Positions 23,390 to 32,362 of a stretch of 46,105 nt of DNA are shown one piece after another. The notes under the pieces are model-generated. The model worked only from the letters and a program-made list of their open reading frames with translations, was not told where the DNA came from and searched no databases. The translations under genes were made by a program, and so were the position numbers. The DNA lies in the NCBI GenBank assembly GCA_012837615.1, contig DUQX01000118.1, positions 1 to 46,105 of the forward strand, written 5' to 3'. The first letter of the stretch is position 1. Each line of letters begins with the position of its first letter. The DNA is from Bacillota bacterium. GTDB lineage: Bacteria; Bacillota; Dethiobacteria; DTU022; UBA8154.

Positions 23390-25339
23390 ATGTCTATTCA
23401 GAGGTATCCCCATCTATTTTCCCGTGCCAAAATCGGCCCCATAGAACTCCCAAACCGGGTAGTTATGGCCCCTATGGGAACAGGGCTGGTTAACAATGAC
23501 GGTCACTACTCCTGGCAGCAGATCGAATACTATGCAAGCAGGGCGCGCGGCGGTGTTGGATTAATACTTGTCGAAGCGGCCATGGTAGAAATGTCTATTG
23601 ACCCTTCGCCTTTTCAGATCAAAGTTGCCCTTATCGATGCACCCGATAAGATTGCGCGTTTAAATGACCTTGCACAGATTATCCGCTATTCCGGAGCTGT
23701 TCCCGGCATACAGCTTTCCCTGGGCCAGGGAAGGCAAGCCGATGTAGCCGAGGCGAGCAATCCACCGGTTTCAGCATCAGCGGTTCCTGCTTTTGCTAAC
23801 CCTGATGTGACTTGCAGGGAGATTACTACTGAAGAAATACAAAGATTAATAGCTGCTATGGCCGAAGCAGCGGAAAGAACGGCAAACGCCGGCTTTGATC
23901 TAATTGAGGTTCACGGACATGCCGGCTACTTAATCGATCAATTCCTTTCATCAAACATTAACAAGCGAACTGATACCTATGGAGGAGATCTGGAGGGCCG
24001 TTTCCGCCTTGCTCGGGAACTATTAAGCGCTATTCGGGAACGAGTAGGCAATCATATCGCTATAACCTTCAGGTTAAGTGTTGATCACAAGGGCGCCGGC
24101 CGCAGCCTTGATGAAGGAATTGTCTTGAGTAAAATGCTTGAAGAAGCAGGTTATGATGCCATCCATGTCGACGCAGGCACCTACGATACAATGCCCTGGA
24201 TTTTCCCGCCAACCTATATGGGTACATCTTGCATGAGTGATCTGGCTTCAGCGGTTAAAAAAGAGGTAAAAATACCGGTCATCGCCGTAGGCAGTATCTT
24301 AAAACCGGAGTTTGCCGAAGAAATTTTAAAAACCGGCAAAGCTGATTTTATTGCCCTTGGACGCCCTCTACTTGCTGATCCTAACTGGGCAAATAAAGCC
24401 AAAGTCGGCAAGCCGGAAGAGATTCGCTCTTGTATTCTTTGTAACGAATTCTGCATAGGCAGGTTATTTCAATATAAAACTGTCTCCTGTGTTGTCAACG
24501 CTACCTGCGGGCGGGAACACTATTTCCATCTATCAAAGACCGAAAATCCCAGGCGGATAACTGTTATCGGCGGTGGCCCTGCTGGAATGGAGGCAGCCCG
24601 AGTTGCAGCTGCCCGTGGACACAAAGTAACCCTTTTAGAAAAAGAAAAGGTCCTTGGGGGGCAGCTGGTTCCTGCCACTAAGCCTGTTTTTAAACAAGGG
24701 TTAGCTTATTATTTGGAGTACTTGCGCCATCAAATGGAAGTAATGAATGTGGATGTAAGACTAAACGTGGAAGCAAACACAGCTACCGTTAAATACACCA
24801 GGCCGGAAGTAGTAATCCTTGCCACCGGAGCAGTACCGTATATTCCAAACATACCGGGGCTGGACGATAGCAGAGTGCGCACCGCTAACCAGGTTCTTAT
24901 TGAAGGTCTGCCTGAAACCGGCAAGGTTGTCATTGTTGGTGGCGGCCTGGTGGGTTGTGAAACAGCGTTGCATCTATCCAGTCAAGGCAATAAGGTTATT
25001 GTGCTAGAAGCGCTTGATGATGTTGCCCAGGATATGAATGCGATCTCCCGCATTACATTGCTGGAGGAATTAGAAAAAGCCGGCGTAGAGTTGAGTACCG
25101 GATTCGAATTTCAGGCAATTGAATCGGGACGAATACTTTGCCGCGGCCGTCAGGGAGAAGAAAAACAACTGCGAGCCGATTTCATTGTTCTCGCTTTGGG
25201 CTCAACTTCGCAAAGGCACCTGATTAAGGAATTGAGTAAAAACTTCCCCTTGGTCATGGAAGCAGGCGACTGCATTAGACCACGCAAAGTGGGTGATGCC
25301 GTACACGAAGGCTTCGCCGCCGGCTGGCGCATTAATTGA
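23390..25339 (+). CDS. enoate reductase / 2,4-dienoyl-CoA reductase-like NADH:flavin oxidoreductase
   Basis: The 649-aa product has the three-part architecture of the FadH/enoate-reductase family. An Old-Yellow-Enzyme FMN barrel (1-~345; PNRVVMAPMG, HGHAGYLIDQFLS) is followed by a 4Fe-4S motif Cys348, Cys351, Cys355, Cys367 (CILCNEFC) and an FAD/NAD(P)H domain with VIGGGPAGMEAARVA near 392 and VVIVGGGLVGCETA near 515. Such enzymes reduce C=C bonds of enoates or enoyl-CoA esters, or act on steroids and trimethylamine. The next gene encodes a CoA ligase, so an organic acid route is plausible. GGAGG precedes the ATG. The substrate is unknown. Confidence 0.9.
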   Translation: MSIQRYPHLFSRAKIGPIELPNRVVMAPMGTGLVNNDGHYSWQQIEYYASRARGGVGLILVEAAMVEMSIDPSPFQIKVALIDAPDKIARLNDLAQIIRYSGAVPGIQLSLGQGRQADVAEASNPPVSASAVPAFANPDVTCREITTEEIQRLIAAMAEAAERTANAGFDLIEVHGHAGYLIDQFLSSNINKRTDTYGGDLEGRFRLARELLSAIRERVGNHIAITFRLSVDHKGAGRSLDEGIVLSKMLEEAGYDAIHVDAGTYDTMPWIFPPTYMGTSCMSDLASAVKKEVKIPVIAVGSILKPEFAEEILKTGKADFIALGRPLLADPNWANKAKVGKPEEIRSCILCNEFCIGRLFQYKTVSCVVNATCGREHYFHLSKTENPRRITVIGGGPAGMEAARVAAARGHKVTLLEKEKVLGGQLVPATKPVFKQGLAYYLEYLRHQMEVMNVDVRLNVEANTATVKYTRPEVVILATGAVPYIPNIPGLDDSRVRTANQVLIEGLPETGKVVIVGGGLVGCETALHLSSQGNKVIVLEALDDVAQDMNAISRITLLEELEKAGVELSTGFEFQAIESGRILCRGRQGEEKQLRADFIVLALGSTSQRHLIKELSKNFPLVMEAGDCIRPRKVGDAVHEGFAAGWRIN

Positions 25340-25676
25340 TATCCGTTTCCATACTTGAGTTTTTGCAGCAGAATCAGCAGTAAAACATTGCTTTTTAATT
25401 TTAAGCCCAGATTATTTTCTGGCTTTTTTTTTGAAATTTGCCGATATATGCTTTATAAACATCTAATATAGCCAATAGCTTTCTTAGGTTAATAATCATA
25501 AAAATACATTCCCCGAAACGAAATATTTCAAAAAGAAGAGTCGAAAGTTTATACATAAAGTATAAAATATATATCTTACTTTTATCTCCAGCGGATGTAT
25601 CAATTTACAGTTAATTAAGTTAATATAAAAATAACAACGACTTTAGAAATATTTAAAAAAAGGAGAGGTTAATATA
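25340..25676 (+). other. 337-base intergenic region between flavoenzyme and CoA ligase
   Basis: It contains the terminator at 25402-25432 and then AT-rich sequence; TATAAAATA around 25561-25570 may be part of a promoter for the CoA ligase. No small gene was found. Confidence 0.4.
25402..25432 (+). terminator. terminator after the flavoenzyme gene
   Basis: AAGCCCAGA pairs with TCTGGCTT around an AT-rich loop, followed by a run of T. Confidence 0.75.
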
Positions 25677-27011
25677 ATGTACTGGAATAAAGAATTTGAA
25701 ACGATGCCCTGGCAGGAAATTCAAAACTATTGGCTTAGTAAGCTTCCTTCCTATTTGGAATACTTAAAAAACAAATCTCCCTTTTATGAAAAGCGCTTGT
25801 CTTCTATTGCAAGTAAAGATATTAAAACAATGGATGATTTAAAGAAAATTCCTTTTTTAACAAAAAACGAACTTCGCGATGCTCAAGCGGACAGCGACAG
25901 AAAGAATCCCTTAGGTAAAATTCAGGTTGTAGATACAGAAGATATTGTGCAGGTGATTTCATCTTCTGGAACTTCAGGCCGTCCGGTCTACTATGGAGCT
26001 ACCCAAAAAGACGTTGAAGTATGGCGAGATGCTATAGCTAATGTATATTATACTGCAGGGGTACGGAAGGATGATATCGTAGCCCATACTACAGGTATTC
26101 CTTTATTCGCTGGCGGAGCAGCTTATTTTGAAGCAATTAGAAATATCGGGGCAATGACTGTTTGGCCGGGCAACCTATCGACTTCCAGGATGCTGGAAAC
26201 AATCAGAAACCTCCACTGTAATGTAATTCAGGCAACCGTATCATTTAATCTTTACCTAGCGGAGCGTTGCCAGGATGCATTGGGGGTTGACCCCCGGGAA
26301 TTAGGTATAACCAATATTATAGGGGGCGGTGAACCCGGCTTAGGGGAAGAAGCGATTCGCCAAAAACTAAAAGATGCCTGGAATGCGAAAACAGTCCGGG
26401 AAATTATGGGCCTTGCAGATGTGATGCCGGGTATGTGGGGCGAATGTGAAGCCGAAACAGGCATGCACTTTAATGTCCAGAAATATGTAATGGTTGAGTT
26501 GATTGATTCGGAGTCGGAAGAACATTTGCCTTGGGAAACAGGCGTTGTCGGCGAGCTTATTTATACGAATTTTAGCAGGGAAGCTACACCAATTTTAAGA
26601 TATCGATCTGCGGACCTTGTCCGTGTGGAGGGTATATCCTGTTCATGCGGCAGAACGTCTCCGAAGATTCGTTGCATCGGCAGGGCGGATGACCTCCTGA
26701 TATTTAAAGCTATGAACGTATATCCTTCCGCAATTCGCGATGTGGTGCTCAAGCATTTTGAGAAGTACCTGACAGGCCAATTGCAGGTAGTGAAAGATCA
26801 TCCCGAACAGGTTCGCTTTGATAATGCAATACCTGTAGATATTGAGATCTTGCCGGAACATGAGCAAGCCAATTTAAAACAACAAATTGAAAAAGTTGTA
26901 AGGGATACTTTAAATATTCGCATAGATGCAAATCTTGTTCCCCCGAACACCATCCAAAGGACGCAGTATAAATCACCACTGATCCGAGTTCGGGAAAACA
27001 ACAATAAGTAA
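25677..27011 (+). CDS. PaaK-family (phenylacetate-CoA ligase-like) adenylate-forming enzyme
   Basis: The 444-aa product activates a carboxylic acid as acyl-AMP and usually transfers it to CoA. It begins with the PaaK-typical segment YWNKEFETMPWQEI and PFYEKRL, has the ATP-binding loop SSSGTSGRP near residue 100, GGGEPG and the adenylate motif near 220, LRYRSAD and a Cys-rich segment CSCGRTSPKIRCIGR, and ends with a C-terminal lid (RADDLLIFKAMNVYP). Phenylacetate itself is not proven; aromatic or branched acids are possible. AGGAGAGG precedes the ATG. Confidence 0.88.
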   Translation: MYWNKEFETMPWQEIQNYWLSKLPSYLEYLKNKSPFYEKRLSSIASKDIKTMDDLKKIPFLTKNELRDAQADSDRKNPLGKIQVVDTEDIVQVISSSGTSGRPVYYGATQKDVEVWRDAIANVYYTAGVRKDDIVAHTTGIPLFAGGAAYFEAIRNIGAMTVWPGNLSTSRMLETIRNLHCNVIQATVSFNLYLAERCQDALGVDPRELGITNIIGGGEPGLGEEAIRQKLKDAWNAKTVREIMGLADVMPGMWGECEAETGMHFNVQKYVMVELIDSESEEHLPWETGVVGELIYTNFSREATPILRYRSADLVRVEGISCSCGRTSPKIRCIGRADDLLIFKAMNVYPSAIRDVVLKHFEKYLTGQLQVVKDHPEQVRFDNAIPVDIEILPEHEQANLKQQIEKVVRDTLNIRIDANLVPPNTIQRTQYKSPLIRVRENNNK

Positions 27012-27143
27012 AAATAAAGAATAAGGCTACAAAGCCGGTATAAGCCCTAAGATTATTGCTACGCCATTTAATATCTAGCGGTAACCAAAGAGAACAAGGG
27101 CAATATTGAATAATTAAACCCTCTCGCGTAGGATATTCGTAAT

Positions 27144-27187
27144 AAAAAACCCTTCAAGAGCGTTTCTTGCTCTAAGGGTTTTTTTAT
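27144..27187 (+). terminator. terminator between the converging CoA ligase and polymerase genes
   Basis: AACCCTT-C-AGAGC pairs with GCTCT-AAGGGTT; A residues precede and T residues follow, so it can serve both converging genes. Confidence 0.85.
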
Positions 27188-27270
27188 ATACAAAGCAATT
27201 TTTACCTTCCTTTTTTATCAAACAAAGATAAAACAAGCACACTTAGCGCTTGTTTATGCAATCTAAAACT

Positions 27271-28506
27271 TTAAGCCTCATGCCCTCCAATTTTATTGGC
27301 TCGATCAAAAAGCAATCCGCCTTGAGAAAGTGAAGCTAATCTAAATATGCTTGTTATCCCGTAACGTTTCCGGACTGAATCCACCGCCTTGCTCAAGGCT
27401 ATTTTTTCTTCTTTTTTATCAAACAGGGAAAGCTGAATTTCCTGCAAATCAGTTAAACCTGAAAGACTAATTCCCAAAGCTCTTACTGGTTTGCGATCCC
27501 AATAAGCATAAAACAGCTTTAGCACGTACGGATAAACGTCCATTGTTACAGCTGTAGGCTCCGACATTTTGACCTGTCTGGAAAAACCCGTTGGAAAATC
27601 AAAATCAGCACCCCGGCAGTATACATTAACAACCCGGCCAACCTTGCTAAGGCTTCTAGCGCGCCGGCATACTTCCTCGGTAATCTCCAAAAGCACAACT
27701 TCAATTTCCTTTTTAGATCTGTAATCCCTGGGTAAAGTTATAGAATGCCCTACGCCTTTACGAATATCTTTCATGCTTATTGAAGGCTCAATTACAGAAT
27801 AATCAATTCCGTGAGCATTGAGCCAGAGAATCTCTCCATTAATACCCCACCTGCGTTTTAAATCCTCTTTTTTTAGCGTAGCCAGATGCCCTATTTTTCT
27901 AATCCCGATATTTAAAAAATTGCGCTCCATTCTCGATCCTACGCCGAATAAATCTCTAATAGGAAGAGGCCAGGTATGTTTAGCATAATTATCATGTGTT
28001 AGTTTAAAAAAACCGTCTTTGTTTTTTTTAGCAAATCTATCACAGGCCATTTTAGCTTGCAAAGGATTTTCTCCGATACCGACTCTACATCTGATATTAA
28101 CTTTCTCCCATACTTTCTTAATTATAAGTTTGGCCATATCTTCAGGAGTCCCAAACAACTTTTCACATCCGGTCATATCCAGGAACTGCTCATCGATAGA
28201 GTAGGGGGCTACCCGATCACTGAAACCATTAAATACTTCCGTAATTTTCAAAGACACATCTATATAATCCCTCATGTGTGGCCTGACAAAAATTATCCCG
28301 GGACATAATTTTGTACATTCCCATGCAGCCATACCTGTTTTTATACCATAAGCTTTCGCTTCTTTGGTGGCGGCAAGGACAATTCCATGTCGCAGCTTCG
28401 GATCACCACATACAGCAACAGGCTTGCTACGCAAAGAAGGATTTTTAGCAACTTCCACGCTGGCATAGAAAGATTCCATATCTGCAAGCAAAATAATTTT
28501 TCTCAT
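27271..28506 (-). CDS. Y-family DNA polymerase, UvrX/YqjW (PolY2)-like
   Basis: The 411-aa product is a translesion polymerase. The palm motif ADMESFYASVE is near the N-terminus and the second catalytic motif reads YSIDEQFLDMTG, with Gln in place of the Ala of DinB, as in the UvrX/YqjW branch. Little-finger sequences follow, and a canonical beta-clamp-binding motif QLSLF lies about 50 residues from the C-terminus. The ATG at 28506 is chosen because a promoter and LexA box lie just upstream of it and inside the longer open frame. Expression should rise after DNA damage. No partner gene (YqjX-like) is adjacent. Confidence 0.9.
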   Translation of the reverse strand: MRKIILLADMESFYASVEVAKNPSLRSKPVAVCGDPKLRHGIVLAATKEAKAYGIKTGMAAWECTKLCPGIIFVRPHMRDYIDVSLKITEVFNGFSDRVAPYSIDEQFLDMTGCEKLFGTPEDMAKLIIKKVWEKVNIRCRVGIGENPLQAKMACDRFAKKNKDGFFKLTHDNYAKHTWPLPIRDLFGVGSRMERNFLNIGIRKIGHLATLKKEDLKRRWGINGEILWLNAHGIDYSVIEPSISMKDIRKGVGHSITLPRDYRSKKEIEVVLLEITEEVCRRARSLSKVGRVVNVYCRGADFDFPTGFSRQVKMSEPTAVTMDVYPYVLKLFYAYWDRKPVRALGISLSGLTDLQEIQLSLFDKKEEKIALSKAVDSVRKRYGITSIFRLASLSQGGLLFDRANKIGGHEA

Positions 28507-28520
28507 TAGCCTTACACCTA

Positions 28521-28534
28521 CGAACTTATGTTCT
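28521..28534 (-). promoter_or_regulatory. LexA (SOS) operator
   Basis: CGAACTTATGTTCT contains a perfect GAAC-N4-GTTC core, the Firmicutes SOS box, directly downstream of the -10 element of the polymerase gene, where LexA would block initiation. Confidence 0.8.
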
Positions 28535-28537
28535 ATA

Positions 28538-28566
28538 ATTATAGCTCTTTTAGGAGTATAAGGCAA
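28538..28566 (-). promoter_or_regulatory. promoter of the UvrX-like polymerase gene
   Basis: On the - strand TTGCCT (28561-28566) and a perfect TATAAT (28538-28543) have a 17-base spacer. Confidence 0.7.
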
Positions 28567-28748
28567 TAATAAGTGTGGTGGAAAATTGTTAGCGTTAAAC
28601 ACACCCACATAGCTTAATTCTATTAAATATGCGAAAAAATTAATGCCTAATTTTAAAAGATTTTCCTGCCCTTACGTCTCACCGATAAGCCTGAAAGTTT
28701 TTTAAATGCTTTAATTCTGTTTCTAAAACATTTTTTTAAAATATCCTA

Positions 28749-28777
28749 TTGACAATAATTTTTTTACAGTGTAGTAT
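28749..28777 (+). promoter_or_regulatory. promoter of the GntR-led catabolic cluster
   Basis: Perfect TTGACA (28749-28754), a 17-base spacer and TAGTAT (28772-28777) about 95 bases before the regulator gene. Confidence 0.55.
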
Positions 28778-28803
28778 ATTTAGTACATAGTATACGGTCG
28801 ACA

Positions 28804-28823
28804 GCATACCGTCGCCGGTATGC
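28804..28823. promoter_or_regulatory. candidate operator of the GntR/FCD regulator
   Basis: GCATACCG, spacer TCGC, CGGTATGC: a perfect 8-base inverted repeat just downstream of the promoter. A related GTATACGGTCGAC lies immediately to its left, giving a repeated ATAC(C/G)GTCG theme. The GGTAT/ATACC half-sites resemble GntR-FadR family operators. Confidence 0.55.
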
Positions 28824-28871
28824 CGGTTTATTTTGCTAAACGGGAATAGAATTTAAAATACCTGAAAGGGG

Positions 28872-29570
28872 TTGATTAACTTTAATAAGGGCGACTATAA
28901 AATAGAGCGTGATTTAATTGTTGATCAAATATTTGAAGTGCTAAAAAAACAAATTTTGGCCGGGAAATTGAAACCAAATGAAAGGTTAATTGAAAAACAA
29001 ATTGCAAATTCTTTTAATGTCAGCAGATCCCCGGTACGTGAGGCACTAGCAAAATTGGAACATGAAGGGTTGGTATACAGAAAAAAGCAATACCGGCGGG
29101 TAGAAGTTATTACAGAAAAAAAGATTGTTGAGCAATACCAGTTATGGCAAATGATTGAAGGTTATGGTGCGCAACTTGCCTGTCAAAATGTTGAAGATAA
29201 GGACATACAGAAACTGGAAAACATTTGCCAAAAAATGGAGTCAAATGTTGAGGATTTAGCAATGTATAGGAATTTAAATTTATCATTTCATGAACAACTA
29301 GTCCAGAGCTGCCCCAATAAAAAAATTATAGAAATGCATACACAAGTTATCACCCACAACCGCTGGGTTATGAATTTTACCCTAATGGATGAAATGGATC
29401 CCAAACTATCTATCAGCGACCACAGGAACATTTTGGAGGCGTATAAGGAAAAACAACTTGTAGCCTTGGAAAATTATATCCGTTCCCATATAGAAAATGC
29501 CTTAAAGCGGGTAAAAAACAATTTCAACCGGTACTCAGAATACGAGGGTTCATCTGAAGATATCTTATAA
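28872..29570 (+). CDS. GntR-family transcriptional regulator with FCD ligand-binding domain
   Basis: The 232-aa product has an N-terminal winged helix (about 15-80; GKLKPNERLIEKQIANSFNV, then SRSPVREALAKLEHEGLV) and an all-helical FCD domain (about 90-220) that binds small carboxylates. It precedes the molybdenum hydroxylase genes by 21 bases and should control the cluster, probably through the inverted repeat at 28804-28823. The start is uncertain: the TTG at 28872 lies almost on the AAAGGGG that would serve it, and no ATG is available nearby; an ATT start a few bases later is possible. Confidence 0.88.
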   Translation: MINFNKGDYKIERDLIVDQIFEVLKKQILAGKLKPNERLIEKQIANSFNVSRSPVREALAKLEHEGLVYRKKQYRRVEVITEKKIVEQYQLWQMIEGYGAQLACQNVEDKDIQKLENICQKMESNVEDLAMYRNLNLSFHEQLVQSCPNKKIIEMHTQVITHNRWVMNFTLMDEMDPKLSISDHRNILEAYKEKQLVALENYIRSHIENALKRVKNNFNRYSEYEGSSEDIL

Positions 29571-29591
29571 AAATAAGGGAGTGTAAACAAC

Positions 29592-31811
29592 ATGTATGCT
29601 TCTAGTACAAAGACCAGAATGGTTAATGCTTTAGAAAAGGTTACCGGACAAGCAAGATTTACAGAAGATCTGGAAATACCCGGTTTGCTCTATGGAGTTG
29701 CTGTTTATAGCAATATTTCAAAAGGCTTTGTCCGCAAGGTTGATCTGGAAGCTGCACAAAAGGTTCCTGGTGTCAAAAAGATTCTTTTACCGGAAAATAT
29801 ACCTGGAAGAAACCTGCTGGGTAGTCATGAATTAAGCCATCCGATAATAAGCAGCAAAATCAATTATTTTGGTGATGCAGTTGCTCTTATTGCTGCCGAG
29901 TCAGAGGAAATTGCGAGAAAAGCTGCCTGCCTGGTAAAAGTTGACTATGAGGAAAAAGAAGGCATATATACCATAGACGAAGCCATGGAAAACGGCGATT
30001 TGCTATTTAACCATTTGCAGCATTTCCACGGCGACATTGAAGCCGGCTTTGAAAAATCTGATGTAATAATAGATGGAACCTATTTTACCCCTTTTATAGA
30101 CCACATATATTTAGAACGGGAATCTGCCTTAGCCCTTCCGGAACCAAATGGCCGCCTTACAATTTATGGTGGATGCCAGGAACCCTATCACATGCCTACG
30201 GTTGTTTCTGAGGTTTTGAACTGCCCCAGGGAGCAAATCCGATTTATTGGAATGTCCATGGGAGGGGCATTTGGGGGTAAATCAGAGGATTCTTTTATGG
30301 TAGCTTGCCGGGCCGCGCTCCTGGCTGTTCATTGTATGAGGCCTGTTTTGTTCGTGGTTTCCCGGGAAGAATCCATGCGAAGTTCTACAAAACGCCATGA
30401 GGCAAAACTGTATTATAAGATAGGTGCCAGCAAACAAGGGGAATTAACAGCTCTGGAAGCCCGTGTGTACCTAAACAAGGGAGCTTATTTAGGATCTGGA
30501 GGAAAATTGCCCCCGGCATTAAACCGAGTATATTGGCATTATACAGGGCCGTATCGCATACCCAACACTGTTCTTAACGCTTACCTGCTGCGCACAAACA
30601 ACCCTTGCAGCGGCCAGATGCGTTCCCCAGGTGTTCCCCAGATCTGTTTTGCTGTGGAATCCATAATGGATCAATTGGCAGAAGCCCTGAACATGGATCC
30701 TCTAGAATTTCGCCTAAAAAATGTTCTTGAAGCTGGAGAAGTTACAGCTAACGGGATATATCTTAAAGACAGTGTAGGAATTAGGGAAGCCATACAGAAA
30801 GGATCACGCTTGTTTGACTGGGATAGTCGTCGATCACGGGGATCACAGGGTGATACTCAAACTCTTAAAGGGGTAGGAATGGCTTCTTCTTGGCATGGCA
30901 TAAGCTACGGCAATGAAAAAGATACCGCCGAGGCACGTATTTTTTTGCTGCACAACGGCAAATTTTTGATCAGAACAGGGCTTGTTGAACTTGGGCAGGG
31001 TTTGCAAACTGTTTTAGCCCGGGTGGCATCTGAAGAGTTGGGTGTGCCAATGGAGCAGATTACCATTACCAGCCCTGATACGGATATAGACCCCGATAGC
31101 AAAAATACAACATCTTCGCGCGCTACAGTAGTGGGCAGTTTGGCAATCAGGCTTGCAGCCCAAGAAGCTATCAAAAATCTTATCAGCCATGCAGCGAGGC
31201 TAAAGGGTGGGGCGGCAAGTGATTTTTTCTGGAAAGGTGGCATTGTTCACAGCAAGAACAGCGCCTGGAGTATAAATTTAGCCGACCTTGCAGCGCAAAC
31301 TGGAAGTGAAAGGCCACTTTTGGTTGGCAATGGCAAGTGGCAAGATAAAGCAGGGAAAAAAGGATATACAACTTACGGTTATGCGGCTCATTTCGTGGAG
31401 CTGGAGGTAGACAGGAAAACAGGTTATATAAAACTTCTGCGGTTGGTTGTTGCCCAGGATGTGGGCAAGGTGTTAAACTACCAAACTTTGAAAGGCCAGG
31501 CTATAGGCAGCGCTATGATGTCAGCAGGCTATGGATTGCTTGAAAACATTATCCTGGAAAAAGGTAAGATTTTAAACCCCAACCTTCGCGACTATCGCAT
31601 CCCATTGTTTACAGAATGTCCTTCTATAAAATGTGTTTTCATTGAAGATCCTTGTTCAGAATATGTATTTGGAGCCAAGGGCGCAGGGGAACCTTCTGCA
31701 GTGCCTACAGCCTCTGCCATTGCAAATGCATACTATAACGCCACTGGTTTAAGGATATATAGACTGCCTATTACCCAAGAAAACATAACGGGTGGTAAAA
31801 AACAGGCATAA
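29592..31811 (+). CDS. molybdenum hydroxylase (xanthine dehydrogenase family) large, molybdopterin-binding subunit
   Basis: The 739-aa product is the catalytic subunit of a three-subunit XDH/CO-dehydrogenase-family hydroxylase that inserts water-derived oxygen into an (often N-heterocyclic) carbon. MSMGGAFGGKSED, GQMRSPGVPQ, LVELGQGLQTVLARVA and the C-terminal FGAKGAGEPSAVPTASA (with the expected catalytic Glu) are the cofactor and active-site segments. There is no CO-dehydrogenase-type active-site Cys loop, and the RSPG segment differs from the RGFG of true xanthine dehydrogenase, so the substrate is probably not xanthine. The 2Fe-2S and FAD subunits follow. Confidence 0.9.
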   Translation: MYASSTKTRMVNALEKVTGQARFTEDLEIPGLLYGVAVYSNISKGFVRKVDLEAAQKVPGVKKILLPENIPGRNLLGSHELSHPIISSKINYFGDAVALIAAESEEIARKAACLVKVDYEEKEGIYTIDEAMENGDLLFNHLQHFHGDIEAGFEKSDVIIDGTYFTPFIDHIYLERESALALPEPNGRLTIYGGCQEPYHMPTVVSEVLNCPREQIRFIGMSMGGAFGGKSEDSFMVACRAALLAVHCMRPVLFVVSREESMRSSTKRHEAKLYYKIGASKQGELTALEARVYLNKGAYLGSGGKLPPALNRVYWHYTGPYRIPNTVLNAYLLRTNNPCSGQMRSPGVPQICFAVESIMDQLAEALNMDPLEFRLKNVLEAGEVTANGIYLKDSVGIREAIQKGSRLFDWDSRRSRGSQGDTQTLKGVGMASSWHGISYGNEKDTAEARIFLLHNGKFLIRTGLVELGQGLQTVLARVASEELGVPMEQITITSPDTDIDPDSKNTTSSRATVVGSLAIRLAAQEAIKNLISHAARLKGGAASDFFWKGGIVHSKNSAWSINLADLAAQTGSERPLLVGNGKWQDKAGKKGYTTYGYAAHFVELEVDRKTGYIKLLRLVVAQDVGKVLNYQTLKGQAIGSAMMSAGYGLLENIILEKGKILNPNLRDYRIPLFTECPSIKCVFIEDPCSEYVFGAKGAGEPSAVPTASAIANAYYNATGLRIYRLPITQENITGGKKQA

Positions 31812-31856
31812 AACCAGGGTTTGCCATAAATTTTATGGGATAAGACGGGAGGTGCT

Positions 31857-32360
31857 TTGCGGGACATGAAACATTTAATTAATTTCAAAGTTAACGGCAT
31901 TAGTCATTCAATGGAAGTTACATCTAACACTACTTTGCTTGCATTGTTAAGAGATAGTCTAAAGCTGAAAGGTACCAAAAAAGCCTGTGGAACCGGTGAC
32001 TGCGGGGCTTGTACAGTTTTGGTAGATGGCAAGGCGGTTAATTCTTGTATCTATCTGGCCCTTAATATTGACGGCAAGGAAGTTTTAACAGTTGAAGGCC
32101 TGTCTAAAAATGGAAAATTGGATTTTCTTCAAGAAGCTTTTATAGACGAAGGGGCAGTCCAGTGTGGGTATTGTACACCAGGTATGCTAATGTCGGCCAA
32201 AGCTTTGTTGGATGAACATCCTAACCCTACAGAAGAACAAATCAGGATAGGTTTAGCCGGCAATGTGTGTCGTTGTACCGGTTATGAACAGATCATCCAG
32301 GCTATTAAAACAGCGGCCAAGAAACGTAGCGAATATGAATTCCAGGATAAGGAGAGCTAG
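31857..32360 (+). CDS. molybdenum hydroxylase 2Fe-2S subunit
   Basis: The 167-aa product (164 if the ATG at 31866 is used) carries two 2Fe-2S clusters. The plant-ferredoxin-type N-terminal domain has Cys residues in ACGTGDCGACTV and NSC, and the C-terminal helical domain has CGYCTPGM and CRCTGYEQI. It relays electrons between the molybdenum centre and the FAD subunit. GGGAGG lies 4 bases before the TTG at 31857 and 13 before the ATG at 31866, so the start is ambiguous. The order here is large, 2Fe-2S, FAD. Confidence 0.93.
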   Translation: MRDMKHLINFKVNGISHSMEVTSNTTLLALLRDSLKLKGTKKACGTGDCGACTVLVDGKAVNSCIYLALNIDGKEVLTVEGLSKNGKLDFLQEAFIDEGAVQCGYCTPGMLMSAKALLDEHPNPTEEQIRIGLAGNVCRCTGYEQIIQAIKTAAKKRSEYEFQDKES

Positions 32361-32362
32361 GT

